The translations under genes were made by a program, and so were the position numbers. This document shows positions 16,116 through 25,339 of a DNA stretch of 29,152 bases, piece by piece. Position 1 is the stretch's first letter. Every line of letters begins with the position of its first letter. The notes beneath the pieces are model-generated. The model made no database searches and had not been told where the DNA came from. It worked only from the letters and a program-made list of their open reading frames with translations. The stretch is from Lingula anatina. Taxonomy: Eukaryota; Brachiopoda; Lingulata; Lingulida; Lingulidae. The DNA lies in NCBI RefSeq assembly GCF_001039355.2, contig NW_019773983.1:1-29152 (forward strand). The letters are read 5' to 3'.

Positions 16116-17906
16116 ATGGCCAAGGCATTGGCAGCGGCTCTCACGGATAACATTTTGACGTGTAGCACCTGTCTGGAAGAGTATCAGGACCCCCGTGTGC
16201 TGCCTTGCTACCATACATTTTGCCTTGCTTGCATATCTGACCATGCCAAGGGAACTCTCACTACAAAGAGGACATTTCAGTGCCCTGTTTGCCGAGAAGA
16301 CGTCCAGTTTCCACCCGGTGGACTCTCTGAATTAAAAAAGAATTTTGCCTTTTGTAAGGCCAAGGACATAATAAACCAACAACAAACAGAAAGAGGGGCA
16401 CCAGAAGCCGCTGCACAATTGACCAACGGTTGTGAGAAACATCCTGGTAATGAACTGAAATACTACTGTGAAGATGATGATACCGTTGTTTGTGGTGATT
16501 GTGCGTTAAACTATCATTACAGGCATGCTATTTTACCTGTAGGAACAGTTGCAAAAATCAATAGGGAAAAAATCAAAACTGACCTTGTTAAAACCGTGGC
16601 AAAAATTAACATATTCAAAGAAGCCGCCAGGGAAGCAGCCAATGGATTTGAGGACCCCGATATCATGATTGCCATTATCAACAGCATTGAAAGACAAGCC
16701 CATCATGTATGTAGATTTATTAATACGAAAAAGGATTCATTGATATCAGACGTTAAGTCAGCCTATGATGCCAGGAATGAGCAATATGAGGCAATGAAGG
16801 ACACCCTCGAACTTCACCATGCCTCCTTGCAGAGTGCCTGTGACTTTGCCAAACAACTTGTCGCAAATGGCACCGACTCTGATATCATGGCACATGGAAA
16901 GTCTCTCACAGATAAACTGACAGCATTGGAAAACATACCAGTACTAACAACAGACACACCTGCGGAGGTATCCTATAGTCCTGGTGAAATATCTACTGCT
17001 GAACTGGAAGCCATGTTAGGACAAGTGACAGTACACTCAAAACCCCCGTCAGCTGGACAGGAAACACATCCAAGATCATCACCGAATCTGCCTGTTTTCT
17101 TAGAGAAGGTAGAATGTGTATATTCTTTTACTGCCAAACTTAAACATGATAAGAGAAAAGATTTTATGTGTTGGAACTTAGCCATAGATGAGGAATGTAT
17201 ATATGTCATATGTGTCATATATAGTGAAAACGTCAAAACAAAAGTACGAGTATTCACACATGCAGGTCAGTTCAGGTTTGAAATAAAGTTAAACAAAGCA
17301 ATTCATGTGGCTGTGTCACAGACTGGTAAAATGTATGTAACATCAGAGGGTGACAAACGAGTCAGAGTGTACTCCACCACTGGTATACATATAACAACCA
17401 TGGGTCAGGGTCAACTGGAGAACCCAAGTTGTATCGCACTGAACAGACAAGGTCATGTGGTGGTATGTGACGTGGAAAAAGAAATCATATTCACATTCCA
17501 CGCAGACACTGGACAGCTCCTGAATATAATACCACTCACTTTGCCTAAATATCCTTGTTACATCACAGTGAATAGCGTGAATGATAACATTGTGATATCA
17601 GACTTGGACAACTGTGTCCATGTGCTGTCACCTACTGGTGATCATCTGCAGCAGAATAACGGTAGTGGTGATGGTCAGTTGAATGGATCGTCGGGGTTAT
17701 GCACAGACAGCTATGGTCATATCTTCATTGCTGATGGTCGTAACAATAGGATTGTAGCAATGAGTCCACAAGGGCAGTTCATCAAGTATGTTGCCACTGA
17801 AGATGATGGATTGGTAGGGCCAAGGGGATTAGCTATCAACCCTGCTGGTCTGCTGGTGGTGGCAGGGATGGGGGGTAAAGTTAAGACATTCAAGTACTTA
17901 CAATAG
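16116..17906 (+). CDS. Intronless TRIM-type E3 ubiquitin ligase (RING, B-box2, coiled coil, NHL repeats)
   Basis: This is a complete 596-codon frame in one exon. The RING finger has all eight ligands: C16, C19, C31, H33, C36, C39, C56 and C59. The B-box2 follows with C106, H109, C118, an acidic ligand near D121, C126, C129, H134 and H137. A helical coiled-coil-like region spans about 140-280, then a linker of about 60 residues. From about 340 to the end is an NHL-type beta-propeller with recurring 'G..I.V.D..N.RI.V.S..G' units, for example HIFIADGRNNRIVAMSPQGQF. Known TRIM-NHL proteins (TRIM2/3/71 class, TRIM56-like) transfer ubiquitin to targets bound by the propeller. No filamin domain is seen. 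Single-exon TRIM-NHL genes are expanded in many invertebrates, and some act in antiviral immunity. Neither the target nor a role is shown here. The start is the first ATG before the RING, and codon use and frame are clean. Confidence 0.95.
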   Translation: MAKALAAALTDNILTCSTCLEEYQDPRVLPCYHTFCLACISDHAKGTLTTKRTFQCPVCREDVQFPPGGLSELKKNFAFCKAKDIINQQQTERGAPEAAAQLTNGCEKHPGNELKYYCEDDDTVVCGDCALNYHYRHAILPVGTVAKINREKIKTDLVKTVAKINIFKEAAREAANGFEDPDIMIAIINSIERQAHHVCRFINTKKDSLISDVKSAYDARNEQYEAMKDTLELHHASLQSACDFAKQLVANGTDSDIMAHGKSLTDKLTALENIPVLTTDTPAEVSYSPGEISTAELEAMLGQVTVHSKPPSAGQETHPRSSPNLPVFLEKVECVYSFTAKLKHDKRKDFMCWNLAIDEECIYVICVIYSENVKTKVRVFTHAGQFRFEIKLNKAIHVAVSQTGKMYVTSEGDKRVRVYSTTGIHITTMGQGQLENPSCIALNRQGHVVVCDVEKEIIFTFHADTGQLLNIIPLTLPKYPCYITVNSVNDNIVISDLDNCVHVLSPTGDHLQQNNGSGDGQLNGSSGLCTDSYGHIFIADGRNNRIVAMSPQGQFIKYVATEDDGLVGPRGLAINPAGLLVVAGMGGKVKTFKYLQ

Positions 17907-19447
17907 ATACTGTTCACACAAAGTACTAAGTACACTGACAACGATGGTATGCCGTTTAGAACAAGAATCCAGACCGCTGGTGGTAGCAGAGTCAAAGAAT
18001 GATTAATTTCAGGTATTTTAGAATTGACAATTATAGCATTGCTCATCTATTGTGCACTGATAACATCATTATTATTAGTGCGCATCTATTGTTCACTGAT
18101 AACATTATGATTAAAAGTGCTAATATCTATTGTTCACTGATAACATTATGATGATGTTTAAATCTTCTCATAGTACTGTGTGATACATTGTAAATAACAA
18201 AATTAATTAAGAATCGAATGCATCGATATGCCAAATCACCATGCTTCTTCAATAGTTCGAAGTATGTGAGGTATTAAAAAGGCACATTCAAATTAATAGA
18301 CATGTAATTGAATTCTACTTACGTCATAACAGCTTGTTTGTACTGTCACATTATATCATTATTAATCAAGCAGGAAAAACAAAAACGATTGTCTGAAATC
18401 GTTTATCACTATTATTTATTTTGGTTGTCTCAATCACCTTTTCATTAGTTATAAAAATAATTTAAATTGTTTAAATGAACTAAGGCAGCGGGGGCAATAT
18501 TGTTGATACCCTCGTGTAGACAAGTCAAAATACACACAAATGTAAATGTGCAGTTACTTCGTGTAATTTTGTTTAAATTTGGGCTGCAACTGATGGTGAC
18601 GTTTTGTATAATGGGTGCCATTTTCATATCATGGAAACTTGATTATAGACAATTTGTTACAAAATTCATATGTGTCCTCGGTAATAAAAAACAATCTGAC
18701 AACGAAACAGTTAGTCTTGTTATGTATTGTACATTTATATAATAGGGTCAAATACATGTAGATGTTACCCTGTGCAATCTGAAAATAATGAATCCGTTGG
18801 TGAAAGCTACTAAGACTTTTATACTTATATTGCAAATTTATCCATATAAGATAAGAGCCAATTATAAAAACCGAAAATCATTATCCTTTTGGAGCAAGTT
18901 TGATAATTTTCAGAGTAAAAGTAATACAATAGATCAATTAAGAATTAGGTTTTGAGATCAGATTAAAATGCACCTCTGCACTAGGATAAAAGCTGTTGAA
19001 AAAGCGTTCACTGCCTTTAAAGGTTAAGAGTCTACAAGTGATGATGCAGGATGAGAGTCTTCCATGGTGTAAGCAGTTTTTTTTTATTGACCATATGCAA
19101 AGAATCGAATTATTTGACAGAGCGATGGACTCCTCACATAAATGTCATTCATCTTTGTCAATGTTGGCAGACCTTTATTCAAGCTGCAAGCATAGCAGTG
19201 AGCAAAGAATTCTCTTTCTGCCTACACCCTTCACTTTTTTGGCCATTTTCAGCAAAATCGTATAATTTTGTGGAATTTTTCTCCGAAATAAATGCCCCCT
19301 ATTACTACAACCTGATGTGGCCTGTTGTGAAGACGCAAAACGATTCCTTCCAGTCTAAAGACCTTCTATTATAAAAGTTAGCTATGATTGTGTTACATGT
19401 AGCTGCAAGGCCCTAGGATGGGATTGTGTTAGCTGCATTCTACTCAC
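17907..19447. other. 3' flank of the TRIM-NHL gene and spacer to unit B
   Basis: No coding sequence is supported. A possible polyadenylation signal AATAAA lies at 18683-18688, about 780 bp past the stop. Several short open frames (18445-18835, 18996-19374) are AT-rich and lack motifs. I looked on the minus strand for the missing terminal exon of a calpain gene and found none. Confidence 0.5.
18041..18156. repeat. Three-copy tandem repeat, period 39 bp
   Basis: Three units start at 18041, 18080 and 18119. They share CATCTATTGTNCACTGATAA and an ACATTATGAT-like half. They lie about 135 bp after the TRIM-NHL stop codon, so probably in its 3' UTR. Confidence 0.8.
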
Positions 19448-19581
19448 TTTGGTCCTCTAAGCTCAATAAGAAGGTAGCTGTCCATTATGTCTAACTTGAG
19501 CTGGTAGACAGGATTAGACTGGTGTGTGTCTGGATAGTTACCACACCCCCCTGCCGACCTGCCTTTCCACTGTCCTGTCAA
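19448..19581 (-). CDS. Calpain-like exon (CAPN7-type domain III), intact with splice sites
   Basis: On the minus strand a 134-nt exon runs from an acceptor (TTATTCCATGTTCCAG) to a donor (CCAAA|GTGAGT). It encodes GQWKGRSAGGCGNYPDTHQ, NPVYQLKLD and DSYLLIELRGP. The SAGGCGN..DT, NP and LLIELRGP motifs fit the C-terminal calpain domain III (C2-like), closest to calpain-7, which has two such domains after the protease core. No catalytic-domain or neighbouring exon was found on either side within the window. It is therefore either one exon of a gene with very long introns or an orphan exon carried along by duplication. It lies divergently beside the B secreted-protein gene. Calpain assignment is secure at motif level, and expression is unknown. 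Confidence 0.72.
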
Positions 19582-20480
19582 CTGGAACATGGAATAATTT
19601 ACCTTCATTGTGGATGTGACCATACCGCATAATTGAAAAACATCATACGTAAAGTAACAACGTTTAATCATCTTATTTAAATGTATTATGACAGATTCAC
19701 ATGGGATTAAAATAGACCTAAATTTTCTGTCTTCTAATTTCAACAAACTTTCCACTTTAGCCCTTATTTTAATGTGAGTTCTCTTATCAGCTTACTGCAG
19801 CTTTTACCACAAGGCAGTACGGTAATTACATTAAATTTTCAAAAGCCCTACTTTTTCAAGATTAATCATTTTCAGACTTGCAAATTACAACAAGTAGTCC
19901 TTAACACAAAGCCAAACGATTTGTTAATTTTTTTTCTAACCGTTTTAAGTATTTAAATATATTTTTGGGGGATATGGATGGGAACAATCCATTTATATGC
20001 GAATTTTTTTGTTATGAATACGGTATGTTACATATCCGGCACTGAATCAAGCGTTTTTTCAAAGAAGCATGATGTTTTCGTGAGCAGAAACATGGTTTGT
20101 TGCGGTTTGGTGATTTATGAATAATAACAACCACAAGGTATACTGTAGAAGTTTGACATGTGACATGCTAAGTGCGAGTAATTGTGTACCTAGTAATTGA
20201 AATCTTATTCCGGTTTAAGTGCAGAAAACTTGATTAAATCCAGGCATGAGAAGTGAGCAAGTCAGTGAATAGGCTCAGTTATTAATATCAACCCTTTTTG
20301 TCTTAGAATTAAAACCATTTTAAACATGAATTAAAAATTTTTATATTTATAATTTTTTGATGTCATCAAAAACGTTTTGTCTATGTTATGTTTAAGAGAG
20401 AAAACTTACAATGAAACGGTGTTGGGCCCCATACTTTCTAATAACCCTGTTATATCATTGCTCCAGTTAGGTTTTAAACT
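19582..20480. other. Upstream region of unit B, homologous to 5952-7500
   Basis: This aligns in order with the region before gene A, minus an internal stretch of about 630 bp present only in A. The conserved block ending near 20460 (CTTTCTAATAACCCTGTTATATCAT) directly precedes the signal-peptide exon in both units and is the best candidate for promoter sequence. No coding exon is seen. Confidence 0.55.
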
Positions 20481-20560
20481 CCTCCGTATCCGCATTGCTT
20501 TTTATTGTTAAACAGTATTGCACGACAAAGAGCGCCATTGATTACAACTCTCATTTCACA

Positions 20561-20614
20561 ATGCATGCAGGACGTTTGCTGAACGTGTTGATACTGGCTG
20601 CGTTTGCCGTACTG
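20561..20614 (+). CDS. Gene B exon 1: signal peptide
   Basis: ATG opens 18 codons (MHAGRLLNVLILAAFAVL) that form a good signal-peptide core. The donor is CTG|GTAAGC, phase 0, followed by a CT microsatellite. It is clearly homologous to 7585-7638 and 8082-8136, and the upstream leader (CAAAGAGCGCCATTGATTAC) is also shared. Confidence 0.75.
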
Positions 20615-20626
20615 GTAAGCATCTAT

Positions 20627-20631
<5 letters not shown>

Positions 20632-20660
<29 letters not shown>
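20632..20660. repeat. (CT)n microsatellite
   Basis: A CT array sits in the first 50 bases of intron 1 of gene B, at the position equivalent to 7644-7686 in gene A. Confidence 0.9.
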
Positions 20661-20663
<3 letters not shown>

Positions 20664-20972
20664 GGGGAGAAAGCATCCACTGAACAAAATACATTAATGG
20701 ATTTGATATAAAAAAAGGGAAAATAAAACTTTTCTTACAACGAACGCAACTTGAACAGCAGGACAATAGTGCTGAGGTTTCAGTTTCGTTGTAATTTTAT
20801 AAAGTACCGGTAGATATTTTCGGAATATGGTCCACTATTATCAAGTCTTGACAATTGCTATTATTCATGTCTGTAATACTACCACCGACGTAGAATCCAA
20901 CTTTATTTCTATAATTAACAGCTGACTTATACAATCTAATGTTTTCATATGACTTCCTTTTTATTATTTCAG

Positions 20973-20991
20973 GAGACCTGTGGATATACAG
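20973..20991 (+). CDS. Gene B exon 2: 19-nt microexon with GC donor
   Basis: The acceptor TTATTATTTCAG precedes 19 nt encoding ETCGYT plus one base. The donor ACAG|GCAAGT is of the GC type, as in gene A. Here the cysteine codon TGT is retained. Confidence 0.7.
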
Positions 20992-21170
20992 GCAAGTTTA
21001 TCTTGGAATTTCAGATCGTTGCAAAAAGGTCATTTAAGTGTTTTAACTTTTGATAAGTACATTCAACCGTTTTAACGGATAAATTTAAAATTAGTTCGAA
21101 TAAGTTAGTTTAAACAGACGAACGGAATGCACCTCAATAGTTCAGCTACGTGGGTTAAATAACATACATA

Positions 21171-21540
21171 TATATTCTTGTTAACACATTGGTTTCATAC
21201 AAAACGCATTATAAAGAAGCCACGCATGATAGCGTTTAGTTTTAAATCTATTTATTTATTTAACAATATTTTTCTTAGCACTTTGATACAAATTAAATTC
21301 TCTCATCTCTCTCATAGAAGTTAGATTACATTAAGGTTAGGAGCGTATATTTGCTACCCTTCCTTTCCCTATAGACTTCGTTCGGCAAATCTGCAACAGT
21401 AGGCATTTGGTTTAAATAATGTAATATTCGTAGGGCAAAAATTGTTTGATTTTTGTTTGATTTGGGTTGTTTCACTTCTGTGTCCTGCCCCTGGATACTC
21501 AATTACTGCACTTTGTGGAGGGAGAAGGGAGTATGAGTGT
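21171..21540. repeat. 370-bp direct repeat, copy 1 (ends at an N)
   Basis: This copy is nearly identical to 21877-22246 at a constant offset of 706 bp, and I saw three substitutions. It ends at an undetermined base at 21541. The sequence is intronic and its first part is homologous to intron 2 of gene A. Such high identity next to an N may be an assembly artefact (two haplotypes joined) or a very recent duplication. Confidence 0.9.
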
Positions 21541-21541
21541 N

Positions 21542-21876
21542 TCGAAGAGGCCAGGCGTAACAACGACCATTACTGTGACTAGCAACTGACATGAGGGTCT
21601 TTTGTGGAGCGTATTACAGACGATAATTTGGAAAATATGGAGATCCAAAATCTCTCTTTTAATGGGAGTCGTATGACATAGAATAGGCAATGTGTTTTTG
21701 TTTGCTTCTCTGGCGAATTCCATTAATGAACTGATGTCACAATGACATCAAAGAGATAATTTAAAGTTATTAAAACACGATTTTAATCCTTATTTTCATT
21801 TATCAGTCAGCAAAATAGGAAAAAACTGATAAAAAATTATTTCGAAAAAAATATTCCATATTAAATGTCAAGTCTG
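21542..21876. other. Intronic spacer between the direct repeats
   Basis: This is non-coding sequence of about 335 bp separating the two 370-bp repeats. No element, exon or RNA gene is recognised in it. Confidence 0.45.
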
Positions 21877-22246
21877 TATATTCTTGTTAACACATTGGTT
21901 TCATACCAAACGCATTATAAAGAAGCCACACATGATAGCGTTTAGTTTTAAATCTATTTATTTATTTAACAATATTTTTCTTAGCACTTTGATAAAAATT
22001 AAATTCTCTCATCTCTCTCATAGAAGTTAGATTACATTAAGGTTAGGAGCGTATATTTGCTACCCTTCCTTTCCCTATAGACTTCGTTCGGCAAATCTGC
22101 AACAGTAGGCATTTGGTTTAAATAATGTAATATTCGTAGGGCAAAAATTGTTTGATTTTTGTTTGATTTGGGTTGTTTCACTTCTGTGTCCTGCCCCTGG
22201 ATACTCAATTACTGCACTTTGTGGAGGGAGAAGGGAGTATGAGTGT
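21877..22246. repeat. 370-bp direct repeat, copy 2
   Basis: This partner of 21171-21540 runs on into (GT)n and a G run (22241-22270), where the first copy meets an N. The low-complexity GT/G tract is a plausible place for an assembler to break. Confidence 0.9.
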
Positions 22247-22716
22247 GTGTGTGTGTGGGGGGGGGGGGAGGCTGCAGAACCTCTGAAGCTGTTCATATTT
22301 TCGGACTCGCATTTGGTCTTTGTGTATAAAGATATGTACGCGTGCAAATATTTGTTAACCATAGTTTTCCTGTTTTCACAGATACATTGGCATTGCTTCA
22401 TAACAAACATCTATTATATTTGCATATGAACATGTGACAACGTCATTCCCGCATAGTGAGGGATTGGTCATAAGAAAACCGCATGGAGCTGAAAACTTAA
22501 CTATTTAGCACCTTTTTCCAATCAACGAAGACATTGGTCGGTCGCTATGCTCTGCACCCTGAAGTTCACTAGTAAATAAAACTACTCTGTCAATAAACAA
22601 ATATCGCCATTCATTATTGTTAAATCAGCAGTATACCAGCTGACGGTTCTTTGTTTATTCAAACACAGCATTCATTTCTGTTAAAGTATTAGGTCAATCT
22701 AGCATATTGACTTTAA
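22247..22716. other. Intronic sequence of gene B
   Basis: A (GT)n/G-run is followed by unique AT-rich DNA. No EGF exon like those of gene A was found here by reading for cysteine patterns next to acceptor sites. Confidence 0.45.
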
Positions 22717-22963
22717 GGGACCATTCCCACAGATATTTGTATCGATCTATCTCCCTGGGGAGTATCACTAAATTGCTATCAAACTAACCGGCTTAAACGT
22801 ATGTCACGCTTAGTAAAACTGTGAGGGGGCAATTATCTTTACCCCTAGCTGATTCGGTAGGCGTGACAGACATTTAAATCTCTTGAGCTGATAGCAATTT
22901 AGCGTGAACCCCCAGGGAGTTAGGTCGATCCAGATGGATTTATCTAAATATGGGAACCCAGTC
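22717..22963. mobile_element. Palindromic MITE, sibling of 8934-9140
   Basis: The left arm contains CCATTCCCACAGATATTTG, then CTATCTCCCTGGGGAGT and CTAAATTGCTATCA. The right arm, reversed, contains GGATCGACCTAACTCCCTGG, then GCTAAATTGCTATCA. The middle is unique. It has no coding capacity. Target duplications are not clear for this copy. Confidence 0.75.
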
Positions 22964-23503
22964 TACGTGTTTGTGAACCACACAATATATCACTTAAGGT
23001 ATTTGGTTATTATACCTCTCTCTCATTCATAAATAGGTAAGGCGCTAATGTTAACACACTCTATTGTCGACCGTAGTAGCCCAATATGTAGGCTTGAATT
23101 TACTGTTTGTATACCCGCTTATTGCAACAAACTTCAGTGCAAGAGCAATATAACATGTAGGAAGAGATGCAACAAAAAATCAAAATAGACAAGATATCAT
23201 TTTCAAAAACAAAGAAAATGATGTAATAAAAAATCTAAATACACATAAAAATATATAGGGCTTTAAAATGTAAAAAAAAACAATTAAAAAAGCATTGTAG
23301 CCATAGTTACCCCAAAAATGATGTAAACAAATAAACAAACAATCCGCCCGACAATCCACGCGCGGTGGTAACCGTCGCGTTGATTTCTTACTTTTATCTC
23401 TCATTGTGGCTTCAAATTACAGAAATCCTCGGCAATCCTCAATGAAGTCCACAAAATAGACCTTCCGCCTGTCGCCACATTACATTGTGCCTTAATATTT
23501 CAG
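22964..23503. other. Intronic sequence of gene B before the sushi exon
   Basis: AT-rich sequence, with runs of A near 23230-23300. No gene is seen, and the minus-strand open frame at 23404-23180 has no motif. Confidence 0.45.
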
Positions 23504-23689
23504 AGATACTCTGTCAACCACTACAAAAACCTCAAAATGTTTTTTTTTCTGTAAGGCAGTGTGCGTTCCGGCCCTCGGTCAGAATGACATGCTCAGTAAT
23601 ATGCTATCACGGTTACGTAGTACAAGGGCAGGGCAGTGTGGTCTGTAAGAATGATGGAACGTGGAGCGGTACACCTGGATATTGCAGAG
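23504..23689 (+). CDS. Gene B sushi exon (no counterpart in gene A)
   Basis: The acceptor TTAATATTTCAG and donor CAGAG|GTAATG bound 186 nt, phase 1-1. The frame has ILCQPL, QCAFRPSVRMTCSVIC, a YHGYVVQGQGSVVC strand, and then GTWSGTPGYC. This is a good CCP/sushi with the conserved tryptophan and closing cysteine. It has no frame damage. It fits directly after the microexon in phase. Confidence 0.85.
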
Positions 23690-23761
23690 GTAATGAATAT
23701 CAAATGAACCATTCTGCTTTCTTCTGGCGCTTTTACATTCAAATTGGGGCGACCTTATTTA

Positions 23762-23848
23762 GAATTGCAATAGCAAAATGATTGATAACATTATCTAAGC
23801 ATGGGGAGTCGTTCTCAATTCATTCAAGTAATCCAAACCATATAGTTG
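23762..23848 (+). repeat. Dispersed repeat, partial copy of 621-746
   Basis: This matches the right part of 621-746 (TTGCAATAGCAAA, GAGTCGTTCTCA, ATTCATTCAAG and CCAAACCATAT) and begins about 70 bp after the sushi exon donor. Confidence 0.55.
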
Positions 23849-23967
23849 TTTTTTTGTTTGTTTTTCTTTTTACTAGCCAGATGTACACACATCATTTGTT
23901 TTGTTGAGGGATAAAAAATACTAACGTAATATTAAAGTCAGCAATCACTACCGAGTACCGTTGAATT

Positions 23968-24254
23968 AAAATATTCAAAATAATTTCTTTTCAATTGATC
24001 GACGCCATTCTATTACATATTTCACCAGTTTTATTATCAATTATATGATACAGATAACCAAAGTCCCATCATTAGACACGAAACAAGTAACATAATTGTC
24101 AATGCTGCTTAAAATATTCAAAATAATTTCTCTTCAATTGATCGACGCCATTCTATTACATATTTCACCAGTCGTTATTATCAATTATATGATACAGATA
24201 ACCAAATGCCCGTCATTGGACACAAAACAAGTAACATATTTGTCAATGCTGCTT
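23968..24254. repeat. Two-copy tandem duplication, period 143 bp, covering the start of a HYR exon
   Basis: 23968-24110 and 24111-24254 are near-identical head-to-tail copies (AAAATATTCAAAATAATTTC to GTCAATGCTGCTT). Each contains the acceptor ATATGATACAG and the first codons of the HYR exon. Only the second copy continues into the rest of the exon. The first copy is a dead exon start. Confidence 0.9.
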
Positions 24255-24365
24255 TGGACAGTAATCAAGCGGTTGTAAATTAGGAACAAGACAAGCCAAG
24301 AGTGACAGACAACTCCGGAATGGTGCCAAGTGTGAGACTTTACATAGGCGGACGAGAAATAAAAG
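24198..24365 (+). pseudogene. Gene B HYR exon, first half, with in-frame TAG
   Basis: The exon runs from ATACAG|ATAACC to AAAAG|GTAATA, 168 nt, phase 1-1. Entered in phase 1 the frame gives PVIGHKTSNIFVNAALDSN, then QAVVN-stop-EQ, then VTDNSGMVPSVRLYIGGRE, a HYR domain. The stop (24281-24283, TAG) stands where HYR domains have the conserved tryptophan (TGG), so it is a one-base nonsense change. The early CP motif is also lost. The second half of the domain is at 25144-25251. Confidence 0.75.
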
Positions 24366-24717
24366 GTAATAGCCAATAACGCAACTGGACCTTTATGACA
24401 TTGTTCCCGCCATACCGACGAGTTGATTCTTGAAAGCTTTATTTGTCGTTATGTTTCTTGCAATTACTCAATTTGAAGTTAAAAATATTACAAACTGTTA
24501 CAAATTGCTCCATTTTTCAAGCTAACTGAATCCGTTGTAAAGACCAAAAGACTTTAGTTTTTTTTTATATGTTCAATAAACAATTGATCTACCAGGGAAG
24601 TGATTTATTTATATTCTCTAAACTTTCCCTTATCGCGGTAAAGGATATAGAGATTGGGTCGAGGTAGAGAGTTAGAGGGTCATGGTATCTGTAAGATAAC
24701 TTGGGATTGGGTGACCT
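24366..24717. other. Intronic sequence between HYR half-exons
   Basis: AT-rich sequence with no gene or element recognised. A foldback element follows directly. Confidence 0.45.
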
Positions 24718-24998
24718 TATTCTCAAAGAGTACATTCAGAACAGATGATCCGCGGACTAAATATGGCAACCCGACATAAAAGAAGAGACGAATAATCCGC
24801 TGGTCTTCCCGCCTCCGCATGCTCCATTAAACGTATAAAATCACGGCTACGAGGCTTAATTGCCAGACCCCTGCAGGGACTGCGCGTGCGGAGGCGGGGA
24901 CACCATCAGCAGATTAATCTGTTCTGCTTTAATGCTGGTCGCTCATATTGAATCTGTTAGTCTGCAGATCAACTTGTTATAAAGGCCCTCAAAGAACA
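24718..24998. mobile_element. Foldback MITE in the HYR intron of gene B
   Basis: Two arms of about 110-130 bp are imperfect reverse complements. Left: TCTCAAAGAG, GATCCGCGGACTAA, AATAATCCGCTGG and CCCGCCTCCGCATGC. Right, reversed: TTCTTTGAGG, GATCTGCAGACTAA, ATTAATCTGCTGATGG and CCCGCCTCCGCACGC. The loop is short (about 24840-24885). It has no coding capacity, and the superfamily is unknown. Confidence 0.7.
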
Positions 24999-25143
24999 AT
25001 CTGCCACTTGCACTGAAACCATGCAGAAACAGATGACTGTTCTTAAAACATCAACATAGTGCCTTTCTCGGGTTCTCCAAAAGAGGTAGAGAATAAATAC
25101 TTTTTTTTAGATTACGTTAAAAGCAAAATCACTGTCTTTATAG

Positions 25144-25251
25144 GTGGGGGCTATAGACATACTTTCAAGATAGGTGTAACCACAGTGAAATACGTGTTTA
25201 CAGATGACAGTGGTAATAGCGCCGATTTCTTCTTCAGAGTGAAAGTCCGAG
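25144..25251 (+). CDS. Gene B HYR exon, second half
   Basis: The acceptor CACTGTCTTTATAG and donor CCGAG|GTAGGT bound 108 nt, phase 1-1. It encodes FKIGVTTVKYVFTDDSGNSA and then an FFFRVKV strand, the C-terminal half of a HYR domain. An acceptor further left (TTTTTTTAG at about 25110) would add 11 codons in frame. I prefer the nearer one because the join then matches HYR length. It lies downstream of the TAG and may no longer be translated. Confidence 0.75.
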
Positions 25252-25339
25252 GTAGGTATGAAATAAGGCACTATATTCGTTCTTTCAGTGGACATAGAGA
25301 GTTATTTAGGCAATTATAAGCACATCGTTTTACCAGAGG

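Noticed and set aside
18041-18156. Possible CRISPR-like array
   Set aside because: Three units of a head-to-tail 39-bp repeat with no separate spacers in an animal genome. This is a simple tandem repeat.
18445-19374. Cluster of short open frames after the TRIM gene
   Set aside because: AT-rich and without motifs. None matches a calpain terminal exon, which I looked for specifically.
20474-20680. Minus-strand open frame with an RERERE stretch
   Set aside because: It is the translated CT microsatellite on the opposite strand of gene B's signal-peptide exon.
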